Part shown: piece after piece, positions 21,876 to 35,405 of the stretch
Layout of the letters: the number at the start of each line of letters is the position of its first letter
Numbering within the stretch: the stretch's first letter is position 1
Origin: Panopea generosa
Taxonomy: Eukaryota > Mollusca > Bivalvia > Adapedonta > Hiatellidae
Direction: 5' to 3'
DNA: 64,000 nt
NCBI GenBank assembly: GCA_029582155.1
Contig: CM055912.1
Location: 992,001-1,056,000, forward strand
Notes under the pieces: generated by a model
Told to the model about the DNA's origin: nothing
Database searches by the model: none
What the model saw: only the letters and a program-made list of their open reading frames with translations
Program-made: the position numbers and the translations under genes

Positions 21876-24270
21876 TTATAAAACTAATACCCGAAATATA
21901 TAAAACTGTTCCCGAATACATGATCGTTTTTGGAATTATACTTACTATATATGAAAATAAAGGTCTTAGATTGTTATTTTCAGTTGATGGATATAAACTA
22001 TGCTATTGATATAATCTATATAGTTTAATCTAATAATAAGTCACATTTAACGTCATTTTCCCCGTGTCCCGGCGTAACATTTACCACGGGTCCCGTCCTA
22101 AAATGTTATGTTTGTAAACGGCGCGAAAAGACAGATATCAATTCACTGGAGAAAGTGACATAATTTCCGGTTACAGGCGTGTGTTTTATTACAACAAACT
22201 TAAAGGCCACTACGGAACACGCGGTTCATTACGAATATGCTGAATGTCCCGAAAAGCAAACGACTCGTCAATAAAGTCATACTGAACAGTCAAGATGAAA
22301 AATAATGGTTAGTATTGCATTAAAGATATGTATGCATATGTTCATAGTTTTATTATATGGTACTTGATGACATTTTTCATATTGCGATTATGAGATATTA
22401 CATGTTTAAGGTGTTGTCCGCCAACGTTATTTGAAAGAAATAATTGAAGCGTATTTGATTAATTTGATTATTTAAGAAAAAAAATCGCGAACATATAAAT
22501 TCTAAAATCATATCATAGTAAAGTAAAATTTCAGTAGAACATGGTTATGTGGAATAAAATATTTTCATTTTGTTGAATGGTACAGATTTCGTATCTAAAA
22601 TGTCCTCTATGATTTGCCGCCACTTATCATTTTACCAAAAAATAACGTCTGTCCTCATATTTTTGCCATATCTGCTATATTTTTAACACAGAATATTACC
22701 TTTTAAATATTATATTGACGAATAAATTTAGTTTCTGTTAGTGTCCTAAAATATTGAAAAATTTGGAAAATCATTTAACCTCGTATCAAGCATTTCCGAT
22801 GTCGTCTATCAAATATTTACAACGACAGTTTGACGTACTGTCAAAACGGCAAAAACCTATGGACGCCGCTAGTTATGTAAATGGTATACTGTATTTTCAT
22901 AGTTACTGTAGATACAGTAATATCGTTGATTTTTGATCCATTTAATATCGGCAGAAAATCATGATTCCGTTGCAGTAATTGATTTTCCGATATTCAGCTA
23001 TTTTCTTGTAAAATAAATGATACGAAATACATGAATAAAAACGCCATATTACATTTTATACAAATTTAACGTTAACGTCGTGTTACGCTTATATCAGCGG
23101 ATCATTTCTGCGGATCAAGAATGAACAAAAAAGTTAGATAAAGTAGTTGGCGAGCGAAATACGTCAAACAAAAATGTTTTACAATGCGAATCCAAGGTGA
23201 AATGATGAAAAACTTTCATTTTCATTTTGCTGGAACGGGTTGAGCACGTGTACAAGTATCGTTTGTAATTTAAGCTGACCACAGTATGAACAAAAATTGT
23301 GTAAAATGGTACACGGACTTGAACTCGCCTAATAATTGTTAGTTTGAAGTTAAATTCGGTGATAAAATGAATATTTTCCTTTTGGTGAAATGAGAAAAAA
23401 GTTCCCCTTTAACCTTCGGGTAGTGAGTGTTTGTAAAACAAACAACAACAACATTTCTTAAGACTTCTGGTATGTTCATGTGTGTAACAGCACTGAAATA
23501 TGTTATAAAAAACAACTTTCATTTCAGACCAATTTTCATTCTGCTATTCTGCTGTTCTGCTGGAAGAATGAAAAAAACAAAACATTCTGCTATTCTGCTA
23601 TTCTGCTAACTTTAGACTTTACCGAGCTTATAGTAATAGATATGAAAACAGCGAGTTGGAAATTTAACTTTATGAATCTAACTCGGCGTTCACAAGCAAT
23701 AACATTTTGACAACTATTGCGGTCTACACAGTTGTCAAGGTAGCAAAATTCTTGCATTTAAAATAAGAACTATGTAATTTGGTTTGATATATTTTCAAAA
23801 TGGCTGTGGTTTCTTGCTGCAGATAAGTTAAACAAAATCTATCGTAGCATATACTGCAATAACACATCACTTATATAGGCTTTAACAGATGCATGCATTT
23901 ATGAGCATCTGAGGACTTATTTTTTAAAAAACTACGTATTTAATTTACTGAAGCTGGAATTGCTGTTTTCATACGCCCAGAAGCGTTTCAATTAGGGGAG
24001 GGGCGGGGACACTGGGCTGCGGTACCGGTATATGTAGGGATACTAATACCACAAACACTAAACTGCTGCATTCTAGTAAGTTTTCATAATGAAAATATGT
24101 TTTTTAATTACACCAATTTGTTGTGTATCTTAAATGGTTTATTGAGAAAAAATATATATAAATGGTACATGTATGTTAAAACAAGAAATGTTTCTGGTAA
24201 GTGCCACATGCTCCCTAAGTGTTCTGTGAAAATAACAATATATTCCAAAAGTAGGGATTTAAAGAAGAAA
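21876..24270. other. Unannotated AT-rich stretch
   Basis: No gene is recognised. A more GC-rich island at about 22050-22290 contains ACGGGTCCCGTCC and GGCGCGAAAAG. It could be a promoter or first exon, but nothing confirms this. At 23536-23606 the words 'CTGCTATT' and 'TTCTGCT' recur as a short imperfect tandem repeat. A 60-codon frame at 22754-22936 has no motif. Confidence 0.4.
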
Positions 24271-24274
24271 AAAA

Positions 24275-24775
24275 TGTGACCTTGACCCTTGTTTGACTGT
24301 GAAATCTGGGTATTGCACGTGACGCATCGTCTTGACATATTGATAACTTGTGCCAATTTATTTTGAAATCCCTCCATGTAAAACAGTCATAGACCTGACA
24401 TGAAACCTCAAACAGACTTAACGTGTCACGTCGTGCTGGCATATGGATCAATTGAGACATGTGATTTTGAATTTCATCCATGTATGACAAAGTTACAAAC
24501 CAGACACGACATTCTCAATAGCTTCTCAGTGTTGGCGAACAGACTCAAAGTGTGACCTTGACCGGTGAGGTGCAGATCTGTGTCTAACGCGTGATACGTT
24601 GTTCATTTGTGCCAAGTTTTTAAATTCATCCATGTATGACATGGTTACAGACCGGACATATCTAGGATGGATAGATGGACGAACGGACACCGCGATGTCT
24701 ATATGCCTCACATATATATGCATATCTATATGCATAAACAAGAGCACCGCGGGCGGGTGCAGACGCTCGTCTTTA
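24275..24775. repeat. Interspersed repeat with internal ~150-bp subrepeats
   Basis: Three imperfect subrepeats share TGTGACCTTGACC, TTGTGCCAA, 'TTCATCCATGTATGACA' and 'CAGACCGGACA'. Blocks of this type are, to my knowledge, widespread in bivalve and gastropod genomes. The right end has GAGCACCGCGGGCGGGTGC. Overlapping open frames on both strands are by-products. Confidence 0.6.
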
Positions 24776-25609
24776 TTAAAGTCCATTAATAAATGTTCTT
24801 GTGAAGTTTAGTCACTAGATTGTAAGTAGTTTGTTCAGAAACAGAAAACAAAACTGAGATAAACATAAAACTTTAACTGGATAATGCAAGTATTAACCAA
24901 GTCCATTAAATAGGTCAAGGTCAGTGATGTAAACTTTTTTTTATTGATGGTTATCAGATTACAGAATTAATAGTATTACTGACAAATAAAATATATTTAA
25001 CATAAGAGCTAAAAATGGTCATAACGCCTGTAAAATTTGACCAACATTGGCAAATATCAAAACTGTAGTTTACAATTATACTGCTGCACTGCTGATGGTA
25101 AATTACATACATAGACCGTTTCTAATGGCGGATCTACTCTTTAATAAATCTATCACCAGAGTCAAAGTAATTTTAGGCGAGTGGTGGTACGGGCTAAGCA
25201 GATGATGGACTTGGTGTAATCAAGTCATTGAGAAAGCATTCAAATCTGCATCCGAGAAAAGCTGCAAGTCTCCCAGACATGTTTAGATTGAAAGTTTTTA
25301 CATCTACCGAGGACCATTGTGACCAACTTCCAATAAAGTGGTTTTGGAGAAGTTTATTTTTAAAAATGACGACAAACGTTGACGAAGTTTGCTACGGAAA
25401 TAACTCTGTTGAGCTAAGATGTTGAAAACGAAGAATAATAATGAATATTTATTTTTATTTATAAATTATACAGGCATTTACATGTATTTTAGTATATAGT
25501 TTTGTAATTTTTGCTATTTTTTTCTAATTAATTAATGTATATGGTCATTGTATCCGTGATATCAAATGATTTCAATAAGCGACGGTTGTAACTAAGACGA
25601 TTATACAAA

Positions 25610-26552
25610 ATTGGGACTGACTGTAGTGTATGGTACTGACTGTAGTGTATGAGACTAACTGTAGTGAATGGAACTGACTGTAGTGTATGAGACTGACTGT
25701 AGTGTATGAGACTGACTGTAGTGTATGTAACTGACTGTAGTGTATGAGACTGACTGTAGTGTATGGAACTGACTGTAGTGTATGGAACTGACTGTAGTGT
25801 ATGAGACTGACTGAAGTGTATCAGACTGACTGTAGTGTATGGAACTGACTGTAGTGCATGAGACTGACTGTAGTGTATGGAACTGACTGTAGTGTATGGA
25901 ACTGGCTGTAGTGTATGAGACTGACTGTAGTGTATGGAACCGACTGTAGTGTATGAGACTGACTGTGGTGTATGGGACTGACTGTGGTGTATGGAACTGA
26001 CTGTAGTGTATGAGACTGACTGTAGTGTATGAGACTGACTGTAGTGTGTAGGACTGACTGTAGCGTATGAGACTGACTGTAGTGTATGGAACTGACTGTA
26101 GTGTATGTGACTGACTGTAGAGCACGGGACTGGCTGTAGTGCACGGGACTGACTGTAGTGCATGGAACTGACTGTAGTGTATGAGACTGACTGTAGTGTA
26201 TGTGACTGACTGTTGTGCATGGAACCGACTGTAGTGCATGAGACCGACTGTAGTGCATGGGACTGACTGTAGTGCATGGGACTGACTGTAGTGCATGGGA
26301 CTGACTGTAGTGTATGGGACTGACTGTAGTGTATGGGACTGACTGTAGTGTATGGGATTGACTGTAGTGTATGGGACTGACTGTAGTGTATGGGATTGAC
26401 TGTAGTGTATGGGACTGACTGTAGTGTATGAAACTGACTGTAGTGTATGAGACTGACTGTAGTGTATGGGACTGACTGTAGTGTATGAGACTGACTGTAG
26501 TGTATGGGACTGACTGTAGTGTATGGGACTGACTGTAGTGTATGAGAACGAT
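25610..26552. repeat. 19-bp minisatellite
   Basis: About 49 copies of a 19-bp unit, GACTGACTGTAGTGTATGG with variants at the last bases. Three units make 57 bp, giving 342-, 213- and 145-residue minus-strand frames that are repeat artefacts. Variants with 'GTGCATGG' cluster near 26150-26300. Confidence 0.95.
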
Positions 26553-26626
26553 TCATGCTATCAATTCAGTTGTTAGATAGTTCGTGAATTTGTTTGAATA
26601 TTTGGCTGTCATGTATAATTCATCGA

Positions 26627-26790
26627 GAACTAATAGACGATCTGTTAACCTAGCCACTCCTTCCTGGGATCCTGGAACCAGTATTCTTGCTATCAATTAT
26701 CACGCAGACTGTGGCCGTGCGGGATTCCAGCTCATTACCCATGGATTGATAGTCAGACGCTCTACCGACTGAGCTAACAAGGCCTGACAT
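26627..26790 (-). mobile_element. tRNA-derived SINE fragment
   Basis: On the minus strand it begins with a tRNA-like head: TTAGCTCAGTCGGTAGAGCG (A box) and GAGCTGGAATCCC (decayed B box). It runs into the tail word 'GATCGTCTATTAG'. The same family is at 40370-40656 (minus) and 57320-57608 (plus). The copy lacks part of the body. The head resembles tRNA-Ile with a TAT-like anticodon loop, but pairing is poor. Confidence 0.7.
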
Positions 26791-28368
26791 TTGCTCTCTC
26801 AACAGGAATCATAACGATACATTTATAATTATAGCCACTCAACGTGAATAAATCGTGTTTTAAATCTATATTTACTGATCAGTAATTCTTATATACAAAC
26901 TAGCTTCCCAGCTGATGAAAATAATCATAACATTGCAGATTCAATCAGCTAATTTCGTTATCACTCGATATTTGAACGGTTGCTGGATATGTGCAAAGGT
27001 ATAACTGCACATAATAATGGATGTTTCCCCTATTTGTTAGAACCTATTATTTTGTATATGGGAAGCCGTTTATGGAGCGCTGTAGGGGTAAATTGTGTTG
27101 GCAGGAAAATGAACAAAATAATCTACAGATTCTTCTCACAAGATTTGAAGCAGGATCTCCGGAATCATAAATCGTAGCTATGACTACTGGTTATGTTGGT
27201 ATATAACAAGATCGGCTGTATAAATCCAAGTTTAAACTTAACTGCTTGCTTGGGTTTAAATGATGATGCCAGGAATTTCCTAAACGTCTACGGATATAAT
27301 TGAGATTATATTTACATCAAATTATTAGCATTATTCTTTGGGTCGGGTCTTATTCAAATATTGGAGATAATAGCGAGTTGCAATACATACAGCAGATATG
27401 AACCAGATGGCCACAACTTATGCTTAATATTACAACTGTGTTATTGAAGTAAAAGACCGTTAGGGGAGAGTTTACTGGTTATGCAGTTTATTGATATATA
27501 TATGCATTTGTTTTATCCAGTTAAAATATCGTTTTATTTTCCGAATCCGCAAATAAATTGCAACAACGTCTAAACATAACATGACCGGCGTCATTTTGTT
27601 ATGAAGTGACGGTTGAAATTACTGAATACAGCAAAACCAAATGTCATTATGTTTATAATTTAAGATGGCAGCAATAAACCGCACATATATTTGTATGAGA
27701 CGAAGTATGACTTGGTGCCAGACAACAAATCGCTTGAAGTCATCTATTCCACAAAGACGAAACCATTAGTTAGATCCAGAGATAGGGGTTTACGCCTATT
27801 GTCTTAGAAAACAAACCAGGTCTTGCAGACTTTTTCATAAAAGACCTCTGTGGATAAGGGCATATAGTTCACAAAGGTGAAAGTGAATCAAAACTTCCAG
27901 AAATACACGTTGAATAATATGACCTAATACGAATGGTTAAGGAAACATGCAGCATAATGGAAGTCGGTATTTGTTCACCCAACAGTCTATGATCGCATTT
28001 TGATGTGATGGCCAAAACTATAAGGGGAGTTAACACAGTATAACATATCATAGTTATAGAACAAGAGTTGTCCTTCTTGGAAAGCGATAATTGATATTAC
28101 GGTTAATTGCAACATTTCATTTAGTTAAATCAGCGTTCGCACCTCTAATCCAACCTAACGCCATTTGTATCATGAAACTAATATTGTAACTATTATATCA
28201 GTTGTATAAATCATGTACCAGATAAACTATTATATGCATTCCAACTACTAGGTTTAACGTAATCTACTTTCGTTTTCACTCAACTAAAACCAGGTCAACT
28301 TGAAATATATCACAAAAACGATAACGAGACAACACACACTGGGTGTCAGTCAACCCGAGGCGAGTAAA
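26790..28368. other. Intergenic stretch upstream of the B-box gene
   Basis: No gene or repeat is recognised. The last few hundred bases should hold the promoter and 5' UTR of the B-box gene, but no TATA box or initiator could be picked with confidence. Confidence 0.4.
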
Positions 28369-31075
28369 ATGGCGACTTCAAGAAATAAGGGGCGTTCAAT
28401 TCAGGGGGCGTCAGATGAACTGTTTGATTTTATTTGTTCGACTTGCACGAAAAAGAAAAGAACCAGGGAAGCTATAAAGTATTGCGTCGAGTGCCAGGAT
28501 TTTTATTGTAGTACGTGTGTTGACGTTCACGATGTGCCATTTATGGAAGGTCATAAAATACTGGGAAGGGCAGAGTTCCCGACAAGCGTATCTAGGAGTT
28601 TAGTGTCTGTGCCGACGGACAGATGTCCACTACATCCTACTAAAATTCTTGATATGTACTGCCAGAACGACGACGAGATTGGATGCCACGCCTGTATGGC
28701 CGTTAAACACAGGTATGCACTTTTAATCGTATAGTTATAGATGTTATACTAATAATTTACCTGTAAAATATTGGATTTGATAACTTTAACATTTAACGTT
28801 TATGACAGAGAAATCAGCTAAGTTCCTTATGCATAGGCGGACCAGGGCTATCTGGTCAGGTGGGAAGCACAATTTTGAAGGTGGGGGTCCAAGACAATAA
28901 TCTGTCTATAAGCAATATTTCAGGAATCCAGGAGGGGTTGGAACCCCATCCCTAGTCGACAGTGTAAGGTGTTAAACATTATATTATACAGTGGAGAATC
29001 ACCGACTAGAAAGTAAAACATGACGGGGAATAAATAGTATATACTGAATGTGTGCTACGGTGTACAAATACAACATAAACTAGTAGTCTATGGCACCAAC
29101 TAGAAGTTACATTCCAGGCTAACGCTCTTATGTACAATGACATTATGCTTACATACAGAGAGAAATGAATCACGAGCAATGGACATATACCTTGATAATC
29201 TAATAAGTAAATTGTTATTGTTTACGCCACGCCATTGACACAGTTGTCCAATCACTAGTATTACCACCACTCCTGTAGCGCCCTGGAACAGTCTCACGGG
29301 GATTCATTTAACCATAAAAATGAATCTAACATAACTTATTAGGTCACCTGCGATTTTGTCTCAAGTGACCTTTTGCGATTGCCTTTGTCCGTTGTCGTCC
29401 GTCCGTAAACAATTCACATTTTCGACTTCTGCTCGAAAACCATAAGCTCAAAATGCACAGTGTGTGTTTTAATGAAAAAAGAACTTGTACCAGAGCGTTT
29501 TTGCGCAAACAAAAGCGGTTTTAACCCGTGTTTATATAAACCCCTTCGTAATTATTAGATGTAAAGGTAACACAATTTGCGTTTTTTATTGTATACACAT
29601 ATATATATTACAGGAAATAAAGTAATAATTTATAAATATTATCAAAACAATTTTCAAATAATATTTACCATTTTATATGATGGGAATATCGTCCGAAAAA
29701 TACGTACCGCTAGGGGACGGTATTAACGATAAACTGCGGTACTATATTAAAAAAACAACAAAGCTAAAACGAAAACTGAGACTTCATTGTATAAGGGTAC
29801 AGAATATTGATAACTTACGCAAGATGTCAAAAAATCGAGTAGGAACACCGCGAACTATCTTAAACTTTATCAATAGAATACGTATTTAACACGCTTAAAT
29901 ACTCAAGTTAGATTGTTTTATAAATGCAAATATGCAACTGAAGTATCATAGAATGTGTGCAGTCTCTTATATAGTTTTTCTAGTTGGGAATAGTACATAA
30001 CTCTTAAAAATAATGAACACTCATCCTTTTTGGCATATTTGAGGTCATTTTTGACAACACTTTAAAGTATCTACTTCCATTAGTTTGAACAACCAGTATA
30101 AGAGTGAGTGAATGAGTCATTGAGTGAGTGTTTCATTGAGTGAGTGTTTCATTGAGTGAGTGAGTGAGTGAGTGAGTGAGTGAGTGAGTGAGTGTGTCAT
30201 TGAGTGAGTGAGTGTGTCATTGAGTGAGTGAGTGAGTGAGTGAGTGAGTGAGTGAGTGAGTGAGTGTGTCATTGAGTGTGTCATTGAATATGTCATTGAG
30301 TGAGTGAGTGTGTCATTGAGTGTGTCATTGAGTGAGTGAGTGAGTGAGTGAGTGAGTGAGTGTGTCATTGAGTGAGTGAATGAGTGTGTCATTGGGTGAG
30401 TGAGTGAGTGAATGAGTAAGTGAGTCATTTGGTGAGTGAGTATGTCGTTAAGTGAATGAGTGAGTGAGTGATTGAATGAATCAGTGAGTGATTGAGTGAG
30501 TGTGTCATTGAGTGAGTGAGTGTGTAATTGAGTGAGTGGGTGAGTGAGTGAGTGAGTATATCATTAAGTGAATAAGTAAGTGAGTGAGTGAGTCATTGAA
30601 AGAATCAGTGAGTAAGTGAGTCATTGAGTGAGTAAGTGAATGATTCAGTGAGTGAGTGAGTCATTAAGTGAGTGATTGATGATGAATCAGTGAGTGAGTG
30701 AATGAATGAGTGAGTGAGTGAGTGAGTGAGTGAGTGAGTGAGTGAGTGAGTGAGTCATTGAGTGAGTGATTGAATGAAGCAGTGAATGAGTGAGTGAGTC
30801 ATTGAGTGAGTGAGTGAGTGAGTGAGTGAGTGAGTGAGTGAGTGAGTGAGTGAGTGAGTGAGTGAGTGAGTGAGTGAATGAATGAATCAATGAGTAAGTT
30901 GTCAATGAGTGGGTCAGTCGTAAGTAAATAATCAGAAATTTCAGCATTTATAATAAATTCAAAAAGCGAAACTGTTTGAAAGGTCGAACCAATAGTACAT
31001 AAAAAATGTATGCATACTTTAAGGAATACGATTATTGATATTTACCATTGTCTATTAAATATCATGGTCGAGATG

Positions 31076-31131
<56 letters not shown>

Positions 31132-32876
31132 GGGAGGGGTATTTGTTGGGTCCAAAATTTGACACATGTCTACATCATTGATATTGGTAAACAACCAAAT
31201 GTATCTTGCAAAATTGATGGGCAACATTGTACATTTGATATTTTGAATTTAAGTTTTTTTTTCCTCAAATTGTCATTCTCTCTAACCTGTGACCCTCGGG
31301 TTAATGATTTTAAAATACTAATATAGGGAAACAATCCAAATTTACAGCAATTACAGTATTTTATCGGTTCTGTATACACATGTATTGGCATGTTTTGTTT
31401 TGTATATATATGTATTGCTATGTGGATCTGAACGATGCAATTTAAAACACGTTTACATTTTAATTTTCTTTTACAAAACAATTGATTATAATATATTTAA
31501 CGATTTTCAGGTCGTGTATAGATGTGGTCTACATTCCCGAAGAAATAGACAACATTTATAACGAAGGTGATATTACGCGGCTCAAGAAAGATCTCACTAA
31601 AGTTAAGCTTTGTTTGAAAGATTTTGTTAAAACTCGACAAAACGGTATCGAACGTGTCGGCCAGGACAGAGCCGTCGCTTTGATCAAGATCAAAGACTTT
31701 AGGCAAAAGGTTAATACAACCCTTGATCGATTGGAGAAAGCAACAATTAACGAATTTGAATCAAATATTAAAGCTCTTACCGACAAAATAAATAAAACCT
31801 TAGACGCCATGAGCACCGCACTTAAAGACGTTGAGTCATGTCATCATCAACTGGAATCAGCGGAGAATAATCAATCACAACAATTCGTGTGCCTGAAGAA
31901 AGGTCAGCAGAAACTGTCCGAGACAGAAAAACTACGCAAAGAAGAAGAAAAATCGTCGCAAAATGTAAAAATCGACTTTGGAGAAAATCGCTCAATAGAA
32001 GAATTTCTGAACAAGCTGAACACACTTGGAAAACTTATTGAACAATCAAATAGTAACCTGCATCAAGTGACAAAACCGTCTACCCCGTACAAAGTTACAA
32101 ATACAAACAGTTATAATGTAAAGACCAGCGGTGACTGTTATATACTTGGTTCCTGTATCATGACGTCAGGTAATATTTTACTGACAGATTATGATAACAC
32201 GACGCTGACGCAGCTTCACGGTACAACGTACAAAGTGATAGATCAGTGTGATCTGCCTGCCAGGCCTGGAGCAGTATGTGAGATAGGTCCACAGGAAGCC
32301 GCCGTGACCCTGTACAACACCAACACCATACAGGTCGTCTCCGTGGGGAGTAAGATGACACTGACCAGGAAGATACGGATGAATCATGGTTGTTACGGCC
32401 TGGCTGTCAGTCGCGGTGAGATGTTTGTATCAGATATGAACAAGCATGTTTATGTACATGATACATCCGGGACACTTTTAAGAACGATCAGTAAGGATCA
32501 ATCAGCTGGAAATATATTCTCGGCAGGCAGACATATCGCTGTAAGTGATGACGGCAACACTGTTTATGTCGCAGATTACGACAAAGGTGTCATCACGCTG
32601 GACAGACAGGGGAGAGTTCTGTCACGGTTCACTGATCCAGAGTTATCGGGAGCGTGGGGAGTATGTACAGATGGGAGTGGGAGTGTGCTGGTATGTGGTA
32701 GTGATTCACATAATGTTATACAGATTGGACCGAGCGGGAATAAACTTGGTGTGATAGCCAACAAGTCACATGGTATTATTGAACCTCAGTCAGTGTGTTA
32801 TGATAGATCACACTCCAGGATGATTGTTACCAGCTGGAGCAGCAACATCACGGTGCTGGATCTGGTTCCAACATGA
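28369..32876 (+). CDS. RING-less TRIM-like protein: two B-boxes, coiled coil, C-terminal propeller-like repeats
   Basis: Two exons, 28369-28712 and 31511-32876, joined across a 2798-bp intron. The donor is CACAG|GTATGC and the acceptor TTTTCAG|GTCG, phase 2, restoring VKHR-SCID. The protein is 569 residues. Residues 23-62 form B-box 1 (C23, C26, C39, C42, C47, C50, H54, H62). Residues 86-114 form B-box 2 (C86, H89, C98, C106, C109, H114). Residues ~125-270 are charged and heptad-like (coiled coil). From ~317 to the end are repeated strands such as MFVSDMNKHVYVHD and NTVYVADYDKGVITLDRQGR, like an NHL beta-propeller. There is no RING, so E3 ligase activity is not expected from this chain alone. 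Relatives act as scaffolds or RNA/protein-binding factors in the cytoplasm. ATG 28369 is chosen for its good context (AAAATGG) and because no upstream in-frame ATG was seen. AATAAA follows the stop at 32878. Confidence 0.88.
29336..29470. repeat. Interspersed repeat fragment in the intron
   Basis: Starts 'TTAGGTCACCTGCG' and contains 'CTTTGTCCGTTGTCGTCCGTCCG'-like text followed by 'AACAATTCACATTTTCGAC'. This resembles a family that I associate with mollusc genomes, related in style to the one at 48.5 kb. The ends are unclear. Confidence 0.45.
30101..30905. repeat. (GAGT)n tetranucleotide microsatellite in the intron
   Basis: About 800 bp of GAGT repeats broken by recurring 'CATT' interruptions such as TGTGTCATTGAGTGAG. 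The interruptions recur in a regular way, so the array grew by copying longer blocks. Thr-His-Ser-Leu frames on the minus strand are artefacts. Confidence 0.95.
31074..31131. repeat. (GTGC)n microsatellite
   Basis: About 14 uninterrupted copies of GTGC/GCGT, 380 bp upstream of exon 2 of the B-box gene. Alternating purine-pyrimidine sequence of this kind can adopt Z-DNA. Confidence 0.95.
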
Positions 32877-33094
32877 AAATAAAAATAGTCTCGGTCACAA
32901 TGAACACAAATACTTGACAAAGATAACCCTTGATAAGTTCACACATATCTATAAAATGATAAATATATAACATACATGTACATGTGTATTCAAGTGAGTA
33001 TGTGTGTGTCGCTAATCCTGACAGTTTTGTTTTAAGTTATATCTTAAATATCATATAAAAACGTTTAACCATGGAAACGGGGATCTACGTTGTT

Positions 33095-33440
33095 AACAAG
33101 ATAATAACATCAACTCTCAGAATACCGGGCCACTAATAGTGTTATAGAAATAACAAATAGTGTTACTATAATAGATATAACATCAACTATCAGAATACCG
33201 GGCCACTAATAGTGTTATAGAAATAACAAACAGTGTTACTATAATAGATATAAGATCAACTATCAGAATACCGGGCCACTAATAGTGTTATAGAAATAAC
33301 AAATAGTGTTACAGAAATAACAAATAGTGTTACTATAATAGATATAACATCAACTATCAGAACACCGTGCCACTAATAGTGTTATAGAAATAACAAATAG
33401 TGTTATAGAAATAACATAAAGTGTTACTATAATAGATATT
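33095..33440. repeat. 73-bp tandem repeat, four copies
   Basis: Four copies of a 73-bp unit with CAGAATACCGGGCCACTAAT and 'AGTGTTATAGAAATAACAAA'. The third unit carries an extra 21-bp duplication of the 'AGAAATAACAAATAGTGTTA' part. Starts 220 bp after the B-box gene stop. Confidence 0.9.
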
Positions 33441-34381
33441 TTGGCAGAAGTTTAGTAAACAGATTTTCAGTTGATCAGATATTAAGTATCTTGATTATAT
33501 AAAAAGAAACGAATCTAATGTACTGCAGGAGTGAGTGACAAGTGGTTTTACATTCTTGTATCGTCTTGTAATATTCAGCATGATGCTACACTCGTTTTAA
33601 TTATAACTCTGATATCATATTGATAGTGCATGGATTTATCAAACCAATTATCTTGAAACTTAATTTGAAAAGTTATACGGATTATTTGCCATCTGATTTC
33701 AAAAAAATTATTTTGAAATAACATGCACGTTTGTTATCAATAAAACTTTTAATGTTATTATATCCCACCCGTGTAACCGATTACTGCATATATATAGTCA
33801 TATATTAGCATAACACCCGTGTAACTGATTATTGCATACAGATAGTCATGTGTTATCATAACACTTGGATAAGAGATAACGGGATACCTATTTATCACGG
33901 TGGTTAAATACATTTTATGATATACAAATACTTGTTAATTATATCTGGCAGTATTCCGCTATGTGTGAACCATCATTAACAATAAAATGAAAGGACAGCA
34001 TGTGTGGGGACAAGTAGCCAGTTGCAGATCTGGGGGTGGGGACACTAGGCAAGTTAAATTTAATGAAAATCCAGCTTAAACCACTCACTCCTCAGACAGA
34101 CAAATATATGTTACGCCCCGTAAAATTGTATATGAATATATTTCATATTTGTGTTTACAGGTCGAGATTTTATCAATTGAAAGACTAATCGTGTATACAA
34201 TGCTATTCGTTATATATATATTGATGTTCGTGTTGTGATAATGGAGGAGAGGTCGAGTATTGTGGGTGAAACGATTATAAATACAATGTATATTTCATTA
34301 TTTGCGTATTGTATTTGTAGGTTTAACTGATAAAGACATGTAGTGTGATAGAAAGAGAGTGATAGAGAGACCAAGAGGGAT

Positions 34382-34383
<2 letters not shown>
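33441..34383. other. Unannotated stretch
   Basis: No gene. Near 33765-33860 the 48-bp segment CACCCGTGTAACYGATTAYT... occurs twice in tandem. Otherwise AT-rich sequence without recognisable elements. Confidence 0.4.
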
Positions 34384-34447
<64 letters not shown>

Positions 34448-34470
34448 AGGAAGAGAGAGAGATGTATGAC
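34384..34470. repeat. (GA)n microsatellite
   Basis: About 29 GA dinucleotides followed by a short G run and more GA. The Ser-Leu-rich minus-strand frame over it is an artefact. Confidence 0.95.
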
Positions 34471-34739
34471 GATAAAATGATAAAATAATTAATATTGTTG
34501 CAATAATAATGTTGTAAATACTGTAATGTATTGCTTATATGCAAATTAAAAATTATCTTAACATGTTGCAAATATGCAAAATGATAATCGCTGCAAGTTA
34601 TTGCAAGCATGTAATATATTGTAAAATATGCCAAATAAATAAAACTGTCAGTTATTGTAGATATACAAAATAATAAAATATTGCTAATGATCACAATATT
34701 CGTCAATGTAATATAGTGTAAACATTATCAGTGAAAAAA

Positions 34740-35405
34740 CAAGTACTGCTATGTACACATTCTGCGTTTTCCTGTGTAACATCAAGTACTGTTATAACAT
34801 GTACACATTCTACGTTTACCTGTGTAACATCAAGTACTGTTATAACATGTACACATTCTACGTTTACCCGTGTAACATCAAGTTCTGTTATAATATGTAC
34901 ACATTCTGCGTTTTCCTGAGTAACATCAAGTACTGTTATAACATGTACGCATTCTATGTTTACCCGTGTAACATCAAGTAGTTATAACAAGTACACATTG
35001 TGTTTACCTGTGTAACATCAAGTACTGTTATAACATGTATACATTCCGTGTTTACCCGTGTAACATCAAATATTGTTATAATATGTACACATTCTACGTT
35101 TTCCTGAGTAACATCAAGTACTGTTATAACATGTACACATTCTGCGTTTTCCTGAGTAACATCAAGTACTGTTATAACATGTACACATTCTGCATTTAAC
35201 CCATTTAACATCAAGTACTGTTATAACATATAAACATTCTGCGTTTACCTGTATAACATCAAGTATTGTTATACCATGTACACATTCTGCGTTTACCCGT
35301 GTATCATCAAGTACTGTTATAACATGTACACATTCCGTGTTTACCCGTGTAATATCAAGTACTGTTATAACATGTACACATTCTGCGTTTACCCGTGTAA
35401 CATCA
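34740..35405. repeat. 48-bp minisatellite
   Basis: About 14 copies of a 48-bp unit: CATCAAGTACTGTTATAACA, then TGTACACATTCTGCGTTTAC, then CYGTGTAA. The period is a multiple of three, so several frames stay open. Not coding. It abuts the next tandem array directly at ~35405. Confidence 0.95.

Noticed and set aside
25528-26556. 342-codon minus-strand frame rich in Tyr-Thr-Thr-Val-Ser
   Set aside because: 19-bp tandem repeat read three times per cycle. All three minus-strand frames are long, so this is a repeat effect.
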